Below, in pieces: positions 1 through 9,846 of a stretch of DNA of 64,000 nt (positions within the stretch are counted from its first letter, which is position 1; each line of letters begins with the position of its first letter). The DNA comes from Streptomyces sp. NRRL S-37. GTDB taxonomy: Bacteria; Actinomycetota; Actinomycetes; Streptomycetales; Streptomycetaceae. Location: contig NZ_JOIZ01000006.1 in assembly GCF_000721605.1 (NCBI RefSeq), positions 124,001 through 188,000 on the forward strand. Reading direction: 5' to 3'. The notes under the pieces are model-generated. The model ran no database searches. It was not told where the DNA came from and worked only from the letters and a program-made list of their open reading frames with translations. The position numbers and the translations under genes are program-made.

Positions 1-890
1 GGCATGCAGTTGCGCGGGGTGATCCCGTCGAACGGGACCGGGTGCGGGGTGCCGATGGACGGCAGCGTGTCCGGCCACAGGTGGCCCACCGCCCACGCTC
101 CGCCGTCGGCGCCGTAGGCGTAGACCGGTCCGACGACCGGGAAGATCATGTAGACGGCCGGTCCGAGCAGGCCGATGACCAGGAAGGTGCGCACCAGGTG
201 GTGGGCCGGGAAGCGGCGCTCCACCGCCACACGGCGCAGCTGGTACAGCCCGACGAGCGCCGCCGCCAGCGGGAGCTGGCCGTAGACCACGTGGAGGAGG
301 AAGGGGCCGACCGGATCGGTGGCCTCGACGATCCGGCCGGCCAGCCACGACGGGTCGCCCAGCGCGCGGTCGGCGAGCGCGACGTACGGGTCGAGCACCG
401 TCGGGCGGGTCTTCGAGGTGATGAGCAGCCAGGTGTCGCCCGTCTTGTGGCCGGCCACCAGGAGCAGGCCCAGACCGGAGCCCTTCAGCAGCAGGAGGCG
501 TTCCGCTCCGGTGCGGCGGGTGACGGCGACGACCGCGAGGCCCAGGACCACCCACAGCGCGCCGTTGCCGAAGTTCATCTCGGCGCCGGCCGCCCACCGC
601 ACCAGGAAGAAGACGACGTCGACGCCGATCGCCGTGCCCGCCGCGACGAGCCGCTGCCGCCAGGTGAGCACCACCATCGCCAGTGCGAGACCGGCGTACA
701 GCAGCGGTCCCGAGTCGGGGGCGAAGACCAGCTCGCGGGCGTGGTGGGTGACCGGGCCCGGCAGGCCGTAGCGGCGCGCGGTGACTTCCAGGGCTATGAG
801 GAATCCGAGGGTCGCGACGCCCGCGGCCGCCCACAGCATCGCCTGCGGCTGACGTATGCGCGCCGGTGCGCGGCTGGGTTCTGTTCTCAC
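1..890 (-). CDS. PAP2/inositolphosphotransferase-type membrane protein (3' end outside window)
   Basis: The reverse strand is open from a GTG at 890 to the window edge, giving about 296 residues without the C-terminus. The product is a multi-pass membrane protein with many hydrophobic helices, and the last readable stretch, FDGITPRNCMP, resembles the start of the catalytic box (R-N-C-M-P-S-L-H) of PAP2 and Aur1/inositol-phosphotransferase-like enzymes. The family transfers or removes phosphate groups on lipids at the outer membrane face. The actual SLH histidine motif would lie just beyond base 1, so the assignment rests on the RNCMP motif and topology. No clear ribosome binding site is visible. 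It lies downstream of the LysR gene on the same strand with a 107-nt gap, which suggests independent expression. Confidence 0.7.
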   Translation of the reverse strand, partial: MRTEPSRAPARIRQPQAMLWAAAGVATLGFLIALEVTARRYGLPGPVTHHARELVFAPDSGPLLYAGLALAMVVLTWRQRLVAAGTAIGVDVVFFLVRWAAGAEMNFGNGALWVVLGLAVVAVTRRTGAERLLLLKGSGLGLLLVAGHKTGDTWLLITSKTRPTVLDPYVALADRALGDPSWLAGRIVEATDPVGPFLLHVVYGQLPLAAALVGLYQLRRVAVERRFPAHHLVRTFLVIGLLGPAVYMIFPVVGPVYAYGADGGAWAVGHLWPDTLPSIGTPHPVPFDGITPRNCM

Positions 891-997
891 TGCCTGGTCT
901 GTGTATGAAGATCGGGTGATCGGTGGGTCGCCATGGGTCCGCACATGCTAACGGCCCCCTGTGCGCCCGGTGCGAGCCAGGGCCGCTCCCGCCCGGA

Positions 998-1909
998 CTA
1001 CGCCCGCCCCGTCGCCCGGCGGCACGCCTGCGCGTACCCCCGGACCAGGGGGCGGGAGCCGTCCTCCACCCGCCAGGCCAGGACGTACCGGCTCGGGGAG
1101 AGGCCGTGGACCGGGCGGGTCGTGACGCCGCCGAGGGTGATCAGGGGGGCGTTGCCCGCGGCCACCAGACAGATGCCGAGGCCGGCGACCAGGGCCTCGT
1201 AGGTCTCCTCCGTGCCGGCGACCTCCGCGCCGACACGGGGCGGGCCGCCGGGGCGTTCGTCGAGGGCGAGCCAGTGGTCGCGCAGGACGCCCGCGCTCGG
1301 GGGCAGCGCCAGGAACGGCTCGCCGGCGAGGTCCGCGAGCGTGAGGTCCGTACGGGCGGCCAGGGGGTGCGTCTCGGGGAGGGCGACCAGGCGCGGCTCC
1401 TCGGCGACCACCGCCCAGCCGTAGCGGCCGGCGTCGGGCAGCGGCAGCCAGACGAACGCCACGTCCGCCCCGCCGTCCGTGAGCCCCGCCGTCGGGTCCT
1501 CCCAGCCGACCTGCCGCAGCCGGACCGCGGCGTCCGGGTACGCGGCGGTGAAGCGGGAGCGGATCGCCGGGAGCAGGCCGCCGCGGCCGGGGCTGGTGCT
1601 CATGCCCACGACCAGCGTGCTGCGCTGGGCCGCCCGCGCCCGCTCCACCGCCGCGGCCGCCTCCTCCCAGCCCTCCAGTACGCGCCGGGCGTGCGGCAGC
1701 AGTGCCGTACCGGCGGCGGTGAGCGCCACACTCTGCCGGTCGCGCCGGAACAGCTCGACGCCGAGCTGCCGCTCCAGCGCGCGGATCTGCTTGCTCAGCG
1801 CGGGCTGTGACACGTACACGCGCTCGGCCGCACGGGTGAAGTGCAGCTCCTCCGCCACGGCCAGGAAATAGCGCAGCTCCCGCAGGTGAACGTCCGTCCT
1901 CATAACCAT
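998..1909 (-). CDS. LysR-family transcriptional regulator
   Basis: The 303-residue product has the LysR layout. The N-terminal winged helix (about residues 8-67) contains LRELRYFLAVAEELHFTRAA and SQPALSKQIRALE, followed by a periplasmic-binding-like effector domain (about 95-300). Length is normal for the family. It is divergent from the SDR oxidoreductase at 2002, the classical arrangement in which a LysR protein controls its divergent neighbour and itself. Two in-frame starts exist, ATG at 1909 and ATG at 1903; the second leaves an AACC-ATC-GGTT palindrome just upstream of the coding region. The inducer is unknown. Confidence 0.92.
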   Translation of the reverse strand: MVMRTDVHLRELRYFLAVAEELHFTRAAERVYVSQPALSKQIRALERQLGVELFRRDRQSVALTAAGTALLPHARRVLEGWEEAAAAVERARAAQRSTLVVGMSTSPGRGGLLPAIRSRFTAAYPDAAVRLRQVGWEDPTAGLTDGGADVAFVWLPLPDAGRYGWAVVAEEPRLVALPETHPLAARTDLTLADLAGEPFLALPPSAGVLRDHWLALDERPGGPPRVGAEVAGTEETYEALVAGLGICLVAAGNAPLITLGGVTTRPVHGLSPSRYVLAWRVEDGSRPLVRGYAQACRRATGRA

Positions 1910-1914
1910 CGGTT
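1904..1914. promoter_or_regulatory. Small palindrome at the LysR/SDR divergent start, candidate LysR site
   Basis: AACC-ATC-GGTT is an 11-base palindrome lying on the LysR start codon region in the divergent intergenic space. LysR proteins usually bind short dyads of the T-N11-A type between divergent genes, so this is a candidate site by position only. Confidence 0.3.
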
Positions 1915-2001
1915 GTCAGCGTAGGTCTTGGACGGGCGCCCCGTCCCGGCGGCAGGGTGGTTCACACGAACCGAAGGGCGACCGAGGCACGAGGAGCCGG
2001 G

Positions 2002-2832
2002 ATGAACAAGGTGTGGCTGATCACGGGCGCGAGCAGCGGATTCGGCCGGGCGATCGCCGAGGCGGCCCTCGCCGACGGCGATGTGGTGATCGGCGCGGCC
2101 CGCCGGCCCGAGGCGCTGGACGACCTGGTCGCCGCCCACCCGGACCAGGTGGAGTCGCTGCGCCTGGACGTGGCGGACGTCGAGGACGCCGAGGCCGCGG
2201 TGCGGGACGTGCTGGCGCGGCACGGCCGGATCGACGTCCTGGTCAACAACGCGGGCCGGACCCATGTCGGGGCGTTCGAGGAGACCACCGACGACGAGCT
2301 GCGCGAGCTGTTCGACGTGCACGTCCTCGGCCCCGCCGCGCTGGTGCGGGCCGTGCTGCCGAGCATGCGGGAGCGGCGCTCGGGGGCGATCGTGCAGATG
2401 AGCAGCATGGGCGGGCAGCTCTCCTTCGCCGGTTTCGCGGCGTACAGCGGAACCAAGTTCGCGCTGGAGGGCATGTCGGAGGCGCTCGCGGACGAGGTGC
2501 GGGAGTTCGGCGTCAAGGTGCTGATCGTCGAGCCGGGGTCGTTCCGGACCGGTCTGTTCGAGACGAGCCGGGCCGGGGTCAGCCCGGACAGCGGCCTTTA
2601 CGCCAAGGTCGGCGAGACCCGTTCCGCCGTCGCCGGCGGTGACGGCACCCAGCCCGGCGATCCCGCGAAAGCGGCGGACCTGATCCTGGCCGCCCTGGAG
2701 GCGGCGGACACCCCCTTGCGGCTGCCGCTCGGTGCCGACGGAGTCGACGGGATCCTCGCGCACCTCGACCAGGTCCGCGCGGAGGTCCTGGCCTGGGAGA
2801 AGCGCGCCCGCGCCACCGCCTTCGACGACTGA
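2002..2832 (+). CDS. Short-chain dehydrogenase/reductase (SDR)
   Basis: The 276-residue NAD(P)-dependent oxidoreductase of the classical SDR fold has the glycine-rich cofactor motif TGASSGFG near residues 8-15, NNAG near 88-91, and the catalytic pair Y-x3-K in YSGTKFALEG near residue 150, preceded by the conserved serines MSSMG. ATG at 2002 was chosen because GAGGAG precedes it by about 9 bases; an earlier in-frame ATG at 1957 would add 15 residues without SDR character. It is divergently transcribed from the LysR gene, so it is a likely regulatory target. The substrate is not predictable from sequence. Confidence 0.93.
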   Translation: MNKVWLITGASSGFGRAIAEAALADGDVVIGAARRPEALDDLVAAHPDQVESLRLDVADVEDAEAAVRDVLARHGRIDVLVNNAGRTHVGAFEETTDDELRELFDVHVLGPAALVRAVLPSMRERRSGAIVQMSSMGGQLSFAGFAAYSGTKFALEGMSEALADEVREFGVKVLIVEPGSFRTGLFETSRAGVSPDSGLYAKVGETRSAVAGGDGTQPGDPAKAADLILAALEAADTPLRLPLGADGVDGILAHLDQVRAEVLAWEKRARATAFDD

Positions 2833-3019
2833 ACGGAACCGGGTGGTCCACCCCATGGACGGGTCACCCGCCGTCGTGCCGCCGGGGCAGCCGGTTCAGG
2901 TGCTCGCGCGGGGTCCTTGTGCGTTCCCTGCGCGGCCCCAGGGTCACCCGGCCGGCACCCGGGCCCCGCCGCCGAAGCCGGTGAAGGTGCCCCGGGGACG
3001 AGGGCCGTCACCTCGCGCC

Positions 3020-3025
3020 TACGAT
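3020..3025 (+). promoter_or_regulatory. -10 element TACGAT of a probable leaderless promoter
   Basis: TACGAT matches the actinobacterial -10 consensus TANNNT. The GTG at 3033 begins 7 bases after it, the distance expected for a transcript starting at the start codon. Confidence 0.45.
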
Positions 3026-3032
3026 GCGGCTC

Positions 3033-4232
3033 GTGTCCATGCCTCCGCCCCACGGGCCCCCGCAGGAACCTCAGGTCCCCCCGGGGCAGCACCCCGCTCC
3101 CCAGGGCCAGGTCCCGTGTCCACCGCCGCGGTTCCCCCACGGCGGCGGGCCCGGTCCCGCGCCGTACGGGCTCTACGGGCCGTACGGTCCCCGGCCGCCG
3201 GCCGTCGTCAACGGTGTCGCCGTCGCCGCCCTGGTGTTCGGCGTGCTGTGCCTGGTGCCGGCCGCCGGGCTGGTGCTGGGGCTGGTCGCGCTGCGGCAGA
3301 TCGAGCGGCGGGGGGAGCGGGGGCGGGGGATGGCGATCGCCGGGGCCGCGCTGTCGTCGCTCGGGCTCGCGCTGTGGACGGCGGCCTTCTCCTTCGGTGT
3401 CCTGGGCGACGTCTGGGAGGCCATCGAGGAAGGGACGCGCGGCGACAGCGTCCTCGCCCTGGCCAAGGGCGAGTGCTTCGACTCGCCCGGCGGGCTGGAG
3501 GGCTGGTCCGCCGACGCCGACCGGGTGCCCTGCGCGCGGGAGCACGACGGTGAGGTCTTCGCCGTCGTCCGCCTCCCCGGCGACCGCTATCCGGGCGACG
3601 ACGGCCTCGCCGGCACCGCCGGCGAGCGGTGCCACGGCCTTCAGGACGCCTACGTCATGGACGGCTGGGCGCTGCCCGCCACCGTGGGCGTGTACCACCT
3701 CGTCCCGTCCCGGGAGAGCTGGCGCCTCGGCGACCGCGAGATCACCTGCATCTTCGGCGACCGGGACCCGCGGAAGACCCTCACCGGGTCGCTGCGCCGG
3801 GACGGGACCACCCTCGACGCGCACCAACTGGCCTATCTGGAGGCCGAGGCGGTCCTCGACGCGGCGCTCGACGCGTCCCCCGCGGCGGATTACCCCGAGG
3901 ACGACCTGCCGGGACACACCGCGTGGGCGGCGAAGGTCGCGGACGCGCTCGCCGAGGAGGCCCGGATGCTGCGTGCGCACGAGTGGCCCGCCGGTGCCGC
4001 ACAGGCGGTGGGGGACCTCGCCGCCGGTCTGGAGGAGGCGGAAGGAGCGTGGGCGAAGGCCGCCGGGGCCGACGACGCGGACACGTACATCGAGCACGCC
4101 GACGCGGGCTGGGAGGTGACCGATCCCTATGTCTCGGTCACCGCGCGCCATGCCCTGGGGCTGGCCTCCACGCCGCCCGCGTACGACGAGGAGGCCGAGC
4201 GCGACACCGGCGACGGTGGAATGAAGGTGTGA
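3033..4232 (+). CDS. DUF4190 / septum-formation-type membrane protein
   Basis: The product is about 399 residues. A proline-rich cytoplasmic N-terminus (about 1-50) is followed by a DUF4190-like pair of hydrophobic helices (VNGVAVAALVFGVLCLVPAA and MAIAGAALSSLGLALW, separated by the charged loop LRQIERRGERGRG). An extracellular domain follows with paired cysteines (GECFD, VPCAREHDGEVFAVV, ERCHGL, ITCIFGD) resembling the septum-formation family domain. The function of these proteins is not well established. The start is uncertain: GTG 3033 fits a leaderless transcript from the TACGAT at 3020, while ATG 3024 and ATG 3039 are in frame. Confidence 0.75.
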   Translation: MSMPPPHGPPQEPQVPPGQHPAPQGQVPCPPPRFPHGGGPGPAPYGLYGPYGPRPPAVVNGVAVAALVFGVLCLVPAAGLVLGLVALRQIERRGERGRGMAIAGAALSSLGLALWTAAFSFGVLGDVWEAIEEGTRGDSVLALAKGECFDSPGGLEGWSADADRVPCAREHDGEVFAVVRLPGDRYPGDDGLAGTAGERCHGLQDAYVMDGWALPATVGVYHLVPSRESWRLGDREITCIFGDRDPRKTLTGSLRRDGTTLDAHQLAYLEAEAVLDAALDASPAADYPEDDLPGHTAWAAKVADALAEEARMLRAHEWPAGAAQAVGDLAAGLEEAEGAWAKAAGADDADTYIEHADAGWEVTDPYVSVTARHALGLASTPPAYDEEAERDTGDGGMKV

Positions 4233-4379
4233 GAGCCGCCATAGCGGGGAGAAAGTGCCTGCGTAAAGCCCTCCCTCGGCAGATGTCATCACATCGAGTG
4301 ATTCTTTGGCCTTCGCTTGCCTGAAACAACCTACGGTTGCCACGCTGTTGCTGTCTGTACAACCTGATGGGAGCGGCCC

Positions 4380-5132
4380 GTGACATTCGGTGAGCAGCCG
4401 GCGTACCTGCGTGTCGCGGGTGATCTCCGCAAGAAGATCGTCGACGGCCGGCTGCCGCCGCACACGCGGCTCCCCTCCCAGGCGAGGATCCGCGAGGAGT
4501 ACGGCGTCTCGGACACGGTCGCGCTGGAGGCGCGCAAGGTCCTCATGGCGGAGGGGCTCGTCGAGGGCCGCTCCGGTTCGGGGACGTATGTGCGCGAGCG
4601 TCCGGTGCCCCGGCGGGTCGCCCGCTCCGGGTTCCGTCCGGAGCGGGGGGCCACGCCGTTCCGTCAGGAGCAGGCCGACGCGGGCGCCCGGGGCACCTGG
4701 GAGTCCAGCAGCGAGCAGGCCGAGGCCTCCGACGCCGTCGCCGGGCGGCTCGGCATCGAGCCCGGCGACCGCGTGATGCGCACCACGTACCTCTTCCGGG
4801 AGGCCGGTGAGCCGATGATGCTCTCCACCTCCTGGGAGCCGCTCGCCCTCACCGGCCGGACCCCCGTGATGCTGCCCGAGGAGGGGCCGCTCGGCGGCAT
4901 GGGCGTCGTCGAGCGCATGCGCGCCATCGACGTCATCGTGGACAACGTCACCGAGGAGGTCGGCGCACGCCCCGGCCTCGCCGAGGAGCTGGTGCTGCTG
5001 GGCGGCGTCCCCGGGCACGTCGTCCTGGTCATCGAGCGCACCTACTTCGCCTCGGGCCGGCCGGTCGAGACCGCCGACGTGATCATCCCCGCCGACCGCT
5101 ACCGGGCCGCCTACCACCTCCCGGTGAAGTAA
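4380..5132 (+). CDS. GntR-family regulator with UTRA effector domain
   Basis: The 250-residue product starts at GTG 4380 with a GGGAG ribosome site. The N-terminal winged helix (about 8-72) carries the GntR pattern LRKKIVDGRLPPHTRLPSQ and ends in GRSGSGTYVRER. The C-terminal half (about 95-245) looks like the HutC-type UTRA ligand domain, including VMRTTYLFREAGEPMMLSTS and GRPVETADVIIPADRY. It stands alone with no adjacent catabolic genes, so its target and ligand cannot be guessed. Similar stand-alone GntR regulators are common in Streptomyces. Confidence 0.92.
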   Translation: MTFGEQPAYLRVAGDLRKKIVDGRLPPHTRLPSQARIREEYGVSDTVALEARKVLMAEGLVEGRSGSGTYVRERPVPRRVARSGFRPERGATPFRQEQADAGARGTWESSSEQAEASDAVAGRLGIEPGDRVMRTTYLFREAGEPMMLSTSWEPLALTGRTPVMLPEEGPLGGMGVVERMRAIDVIVDNVTEEVGARPGLAEELVLLGGVPGHVVLVIERTYFASGRPVETADVIIPADRYRAAYHLPVK

Positions 5133-5596
5133 CGGCCCCACGGGACGGCCCCGCCTGCCGGACGATCCGCCGCCCCCGGCCCCCGGCGCTCCCGCGGAAA
5201 CTCCCCGCACCCCGGGACCCGGTCCCCGGCCCTCCGTGTTCCCGTCGGGTGATCCTCGCGCGCCCTCACGCGCCCTTCCGCGCCTCTCGGTCCGTCTCCG
5301 CTCCGGCGCTCCGCCCGTGGCGTCACCGCCCCCGTGCCGTAGCAATCTGGCCGTTCTCCCAGGTCGCCCCCGGAGCACGGCGTGCCGGGCGGCGTGCCGC
5401 TGACCGGACGTGTCAGCCTTCCCGCACGGCGCGTTCGCCACCGTGCGCCCCCTGCGTTCTGGCTGGTTGCGTGCCTCTTTGTGAAAAGGCGTATTCGCTC
5501 AGTGAAGGTAAGGCGTAGGCTCGGGCATATGCGGACTGGGGTTTCCTTATCGGGCGGGGCGCGGCACCGGCCGCGGACGGGAAGTGGAGGGGAGCG
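5133..5596. other. Intergenic region without a supported gene
   Basis: This stretch holds C-rich sequence followed by a more AT-rich segment near 5460-5530 that may carry the promoter of the SPOR-like gene. No convincing ORF, RNA or terminator was seen. Confidence 0.4.
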
Positions 5597-5785
5597 ATGA
5601 ACGACGGCACGGTGACTCTTCCCTGGCTCGTCGTACGGCAGGACGACAACGGCAATCGCTACCGGGTGGGCAGGTACGCGACCCGCGCCGAGGCCGAGCG
5701 GATCGCGGACAGCCTCGACGGGCGCGGACACAAGCAGCTCTACTGGGTCGAGCGGATCGGCCAGAACGGAACGTCCGCCGACTGA
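5597..5785 (+). CDS. SPOR-like small protein
   Basis: The 62-residue protein has a good ribosome site (GGAGGGG) before ATG 5597. Its sequence has the SPOR-like pattern WLVVRQDDNGNRYRVGRYATRAEAERIAD, a beta-alpha unit with an AEAERIAD helix, and ends in LYWVERI. SPOR domains bind denuded peptidoglycan at division sites, but this version lacks a membrane anchor or signal peptide, so it is probably a cytoplasmic mini-protein of unknown role. It lies 49 bases before the NUDIX gene on the same strand. Confidence 0.8.
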   Translation: MNDGTVTLPWLVVRQDDNGNRYRVGRYATRAEAERIADSLDGRGHKQLYWVERIGQNGTSAD

Positions 5786-5834
5786 CCCGGACCGCCGGCG
5801 GGCCCCTGCCCGCACCTCCCGTAGGCTCCGGCGC

Positions 5835-6248
<414 letters not shown>

Positions 6249-6390
6249 CGTACGAGTCCGGCGCGCGGGGGCAGGAGTGACGGTGTGTGGGCGCCCTCCC
6301 GCGCCGCTCGTGCCACGATGCGCCGTCGAACGCGGTACGCCGTCCGGGATATCGGGTATGTGCCCATTAACCCCATGAAACCGGACATGG

Positions 6391-6819
6391 GTGGACTCCC
6401 TTGCCGGGGAAGTGATCCGCGTGCTCGACACCGACGGCGACCACGCCGTGTGGACCTTCTCCGCGGACCCGGGAACCGTGCGCGCCGCCCGCCACGCCGT
6501 CCGTGACCAGCTGCGCCTGTGGGACCTCGACAGCGTCGGCGACCTCGCGGCCCTGCTCGTCAGCGAACTGGTCACCAACGCCCTGCGGCACGCCACCGCC
6601 CCCGTCGGCGTACGCCTGACACGCCCCACGGGCCGCACCGGTGTCCTCCTGGTGGAGGTCTCCGACCCCCTCCCCGAGCCCCCGCACGAACGCACCGCCC
6701 GGCCCGAGGACGAGGGCGGACGCGGGCTTCAGCTCCTGGCCTCCGCCTCCCGCCGCTGGGGCACCCGGCCGGGCGCCGTCGGCAAGACCGTGTGGTTCGA
6801 ACTCGCGGTGCCGAGATGA
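6391..6819 (+). CDS. Anti-sigma-factor-type ATP-binding protein (HATPase_c_2)
   Basis: The 142-residue protein consists of a single GHKL-type ATPase domain of the RsbW/SpoIIAB class. The N-box is LLVSELVTNALRHA (about residues 54-67), the G1 region is SDPLPEPPHE, and the G2-like region is EGGRGLQLLA. Streptomyces carry dozens of such proteins, presumed to phosphorylate anti-sigma-factor antagonists or to sequester sigma factors. Its final segment (GKTVWFEL) repeats almost exactly in the C-terminal domain of the SpoIIE-type protein downstream, so the two are likely paralogous and possibly functionally linked. Start GTG 6391 is the best in-frame choice; its ribosome site is weak. Confidence 0.85.
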   Translation: MDSLAGEVIRVLDTDGDHAVWTFSADPGTVRAARHAVRDQLRLWDLDSVGDLAALLVSELVTNALRHATAPVGVRLTRPTGRTGVLLVEVSDPLPEPPHERTARPEDEGGRGLQLLASASRRWGTRPGAVGKTVWFELAVPR

Positions 6820-7084
6820 GGGATCGCACGCCCGTTCACGGTGTACGCGCCCGCCCCTTCCGTCGAGTGACCGGCCGGGGGTCGCGGAGGTTGTCGAAGA
6901 AGGGGTTCGATGACGTGTCCGCTGGTTAGAAGACTGGAAGTGTTCTCACGGCGCGGACCGAAAAGCATCGGGACCGTGCTGTGATCGTGAACACCGTGTT
7001 GTGCGGCGCCGTAGTGCTGGATACTGCGGGCAGCCGCCCCCGGTGACCGGTGCCGGACGCGGTGAGCTGGAGGGGACGGTTCGC

Positions 7085-9700
7085 GTGAGCGAGATACCAG
7101 CGAAGGCCACGGAGTCCGAGGACTTGTCGGGTGGCGCGAGAAGCGGGGCCGCGGACGGTCCCGTCTTCGGCGATGCCCCGTCCGCCGACGCGATGTGGCA
7201 GAGCAGTCCGCCCGGCTCCATCTACGACTACATCAAGGTCGCCTCGTTCTCCATCGGCCCGGACGGGCTGGTCGACCAGTGGAGCCTGCGCGCCGAGCAG
7301 ATCTTCGGCATCCCCGCCGAGCGTGCCGTCGGCACGGACCCCATCGAGGCGTTCATCGAGCCCGTCCGGCGGGAGCGCGGCCAGCGCAAGATGGCCGAGA
7401 TCCTCGACGGCCGGGAGTGGACCGGAGTGGTGCCCTTCCGGCTGCCGTCCACCATGGTGGCCGACGAGCGCGACCGGGAGGGCCTCGCCGAGGTCTACGT
7501 CATGCCGACGCGGACCGAGGAGGGGGAGAAGGCCGCCGTCTGCATCGTCGTCGACGTCCGCACCCTGCGCCGCATCGAGACCGACCTCGCCGCCTCACAG
7601 GCCATATTCGGCCAATCCCCGTTCGGCTTCCTGCTGATCGACCCCGACCTGCGGGTGCGCCGCGCCAACCAGCGGTTCGCGTCCATCTTCGGCGGCACCC
7701 CCGACGACCACCGCGGCAAGGGCGTGCACGACTATCTGCCGCGCGGGGAGGCCGAGCGGGTCGCCGCGACCCTGCGCCGGGTCCTGGAATCCGGCGACTC
7801 CATCACGGACATGCACGTCACGGGCTTCGTGCCGGGCTCCGACGAGCGCCGTCACTGGTCCGTCAACCTCTACCGCGTGCACAGCGGAAGCGGCCGGCCC
7901 ATCGGCGTCGCCTGGCTCGGAACCGACATCACCGCCCGCCGCGCCGCCGCCCGGGAGGCCGCCGCCGCACGGCGCAATCTCGCCCTCCTCAACGAGGCGG
8001 GCGCCCGGATCGGCAACTCCCTCGACCTGGAGACGACCGCCCGCGAACTCCTCGACGTCGTCGTCCCCGGCTTCTGCGACCTGGCCACCGTCGACCTGTA
8101 CCAGGGCCTGCTGGTCGGTGACGAGACCGCGCCGGGTCTCGCCGACGGCAGCGCGGAGGTGCGTCGCGTCGCCTTCGCCAGCGCCGTGTCCGACGCGCCG
8201 TTCAGCGTCACCGGGGAGCCGGTGAAGCTGGGCGCCGTCCACCACTACCCGTTCAACTCGCCCTGCGCGGACGCCCTGCGCACCGCCCGCCCGCGGAACG
8301 TCCCCGGCGGGGACGGCGGCCTGGTGCAGTCCACGCTCGCCGTGCCGATGGTCGCCCACGACACGGTCGTGGGACTCGCGCAGTTCGCCCGCACCAAGGG
8401 CAGCGAGCCGTTCGGCGACCGCGACCGCGAACTCGCGGTGGAACTGGCCGCGCGCGCCGCCGTCTGCATCGACAACGCCCGCCTCTACCGGCGTGAGCAC
8501 GAACGCGCGTTGATACTGCAGCGCTCTCTGCTCCCGCCCGGCGACCCCGAGGCCTCCGGCCTGGACATCGCCTGCCGCTACCTGCCCGGCAACGTGGCCA
8601 CCGGCCGGCCCAGCGAGGTCGGCGGCGACTGGTTCGACGTCATCGAACTGCCCGGCCACCGCACCGCGCTGGTCGTCGGCGACGTCATGGGGCGCGGTCT
8701 GCGCGCGGCCGTCGCGATGGGCGAACTGCGCACCGCCGTACGGACCCTGGCCCAGCTCGACCTGGAACCCGCCGAGGTGCTCTCCCAGTTGGACGAGATC
8801 GCCCGGGGCCTCGGCGCCCCCGGAGGCGTCCAGCAGGCCACCCGGGCCGCCCGCCGCCCCCGCGAGGCCGACCTCTCCGAGGTCTACCTGGCGACCTGCG
8901 TCTACGCCGTCTACGACGCGGTGACCAGACGCTGCACCTTCGCCAACGCGGGCCATCTGCCGCCCGTCCTGGTCGAACCGGGCGAGCCCGCGCTGATGCT
9001 GGACGTACCGCCCGGGATACCGCTCGGCGTCGGCGGCGAGCCCTTCGAGGAGGTCGAGGTCGAACTGCCCGAAGGTGCCCTTCTCGCGCTCTACACGGAT
9101 GGACTGGTCGAAAGCCGCGATCACCCCCTCGACGAGGGTCTCCAGGCCTTCGTGCGCGCCCTGACGGACCCCTCCGCCCCCCTGGAGGACGTCTGCGACC
9201 ACGTCCTCAACACCCTCGACACCCACCACGGCGAGGACGACATCGCCCTGCTGATGGCCCGCGTCCAGGGGCTGCCCGCCGAGTCCGTCGGCGATTGGAC
9301 CCTGCCCCGCGAGCCCCGCAGCGTGGGCCGCGCCCGCGAGTACGCCCGTGCGCAGTTGCTCGCCTGGGACATGGAACCCCTGGTCGACACCACGGAGCTC
9401 CTGGTCAGCGAGTTGGTCACCAACGCCCTGCGGTACGGCGAGGGGGAGATCAGACTCCGTCTCCTCCTCGACCGCACCCTGGTCTGCGAGGTCTGGGACT
9501 CCGGCCTGGTCCAGCCGCGCCGCCGCCGCGCCCGTGACACCGACGAGGGCGGCCGGGGCCTCCAGCTCGTCGGCCTGCTCAGCGCGGCCTGGGGCTCCCG
9601 CCGCACCCCCCGCGGCAAGACGGTCTGGTTCGAACTCCCCCTCCCCGGCACGGACACCGCCCTCACCGACCCGGCGGAGGCGCTGCTGAGCCTGTTCTGA
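7085..9700 (+). CDS. PAS-PAS-GAF-SpoIIE phosphatase-ATPase sensor protein
   Basis: The 871-residue multi-domain signalling protein has two PAS domains (about 45-165 and 172-285, the second with GFLLIDPDLRVRRANQRFAS), a GAF domain (about 295-475), a PP2C-type SpoIIE phosphatase domain (about 490-725, with GGDWFDVIELPGHRTALVVG metal-binding aspartates and GEDDIALLM), and a C-terminal GHKL ATPase domain (about 740-865, LLVSELVTNALRYG). Such proteins dephosphorylate anti-sigma antagonists in response to small molecules or redox, light or oxygen signals. GTG 7085 was chosen because GGAGGGG lies 9 bases upstream; an earlier in-frame ATG at 7001 adds 28 residues without domain character. No signal peptide or membrane segment was seen. 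Confidence 0.92.
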   Translation: MSEIPAKATESEDLSGGARSGAADGPVFGDAPSADAMWQSSPPGSIYDYIKVASFSIGPDGLVDQWSLRAEQIFGIPAERAVGTDPIEAFIEPVRRERGQRKMAEILDGREWTGVVPFRLPSTMVADERDREGLAEVYVMPTRTEEGEKAAVCIVVDVRTLRRIETDLAASQAIFGQSPFGFLLIDPDLRVRRANQRFASIFGGTPDDHRGKGVHDYLPRGEAERVAATLRRVLESGDSITDMHVTGFVPGSDERRHWSVNLYRVHSGSGRPIGVAWLGTDITARRAAAREAAAARRNLALLNEAGARIGNSLDLETTARELLDVVVPGFCDLATVDLYQGLLVGDETAPGLADGSAEVRRVAFASAVSDAPFSVTGEPVKLGAVHHYPFNSPCADALRTARPRNVPGGDGGLVQSTLAVPMVAHDTVVGLAQFARTKGSEPFGDRDRELAVELAARAAVCIDNARLYRREHERALILQRSLLPPGDPEASGLDIACRYLPGNVATGRPSEVGGDWFDVIELPGHRTALVVGDVMGRGLRAAVAMGELRTAVRTLAQLDLEPAEVLSQLDEIARGLGAPGGVQQATRAARRPREADLSEVYLATCVYAVYDAVTRRCTFANAGHLPPVLVEPGEPALMLDVPPGIPLGVGGEPFEEVEVELPEGALLALYTDGLVESRDHPLDEGLQAFVRALTDPSAPLEDVCDHVLNTLDTHHGEDDIALLMARVQGLPAESVGDWTLPREPRSVGRAREYARAQLLAWDMEPLVDTTELLVSELVTNALRYGEGEIRLRLLLDRTLVCEVWDSGLVQPRRRRARDTDEGGRGLQLVGLLSAAWGSRRTPRGKTVWFELPLPGTDTALTDPAEALLSLF

Positions 9701-9846
9701 CGGTCCGTGCGGCACCACCTCGGTGCGCCCGAGGACACCGCCCGGCGCCGCATGATCGCAACCGGAACACCCGTTCCCCTCGTCCTCCCCCTCGACATCG
9801 GTCACGCGGCTGCCCAGGGGGCGTCGACGAGCGAAGGGGAGCCGGC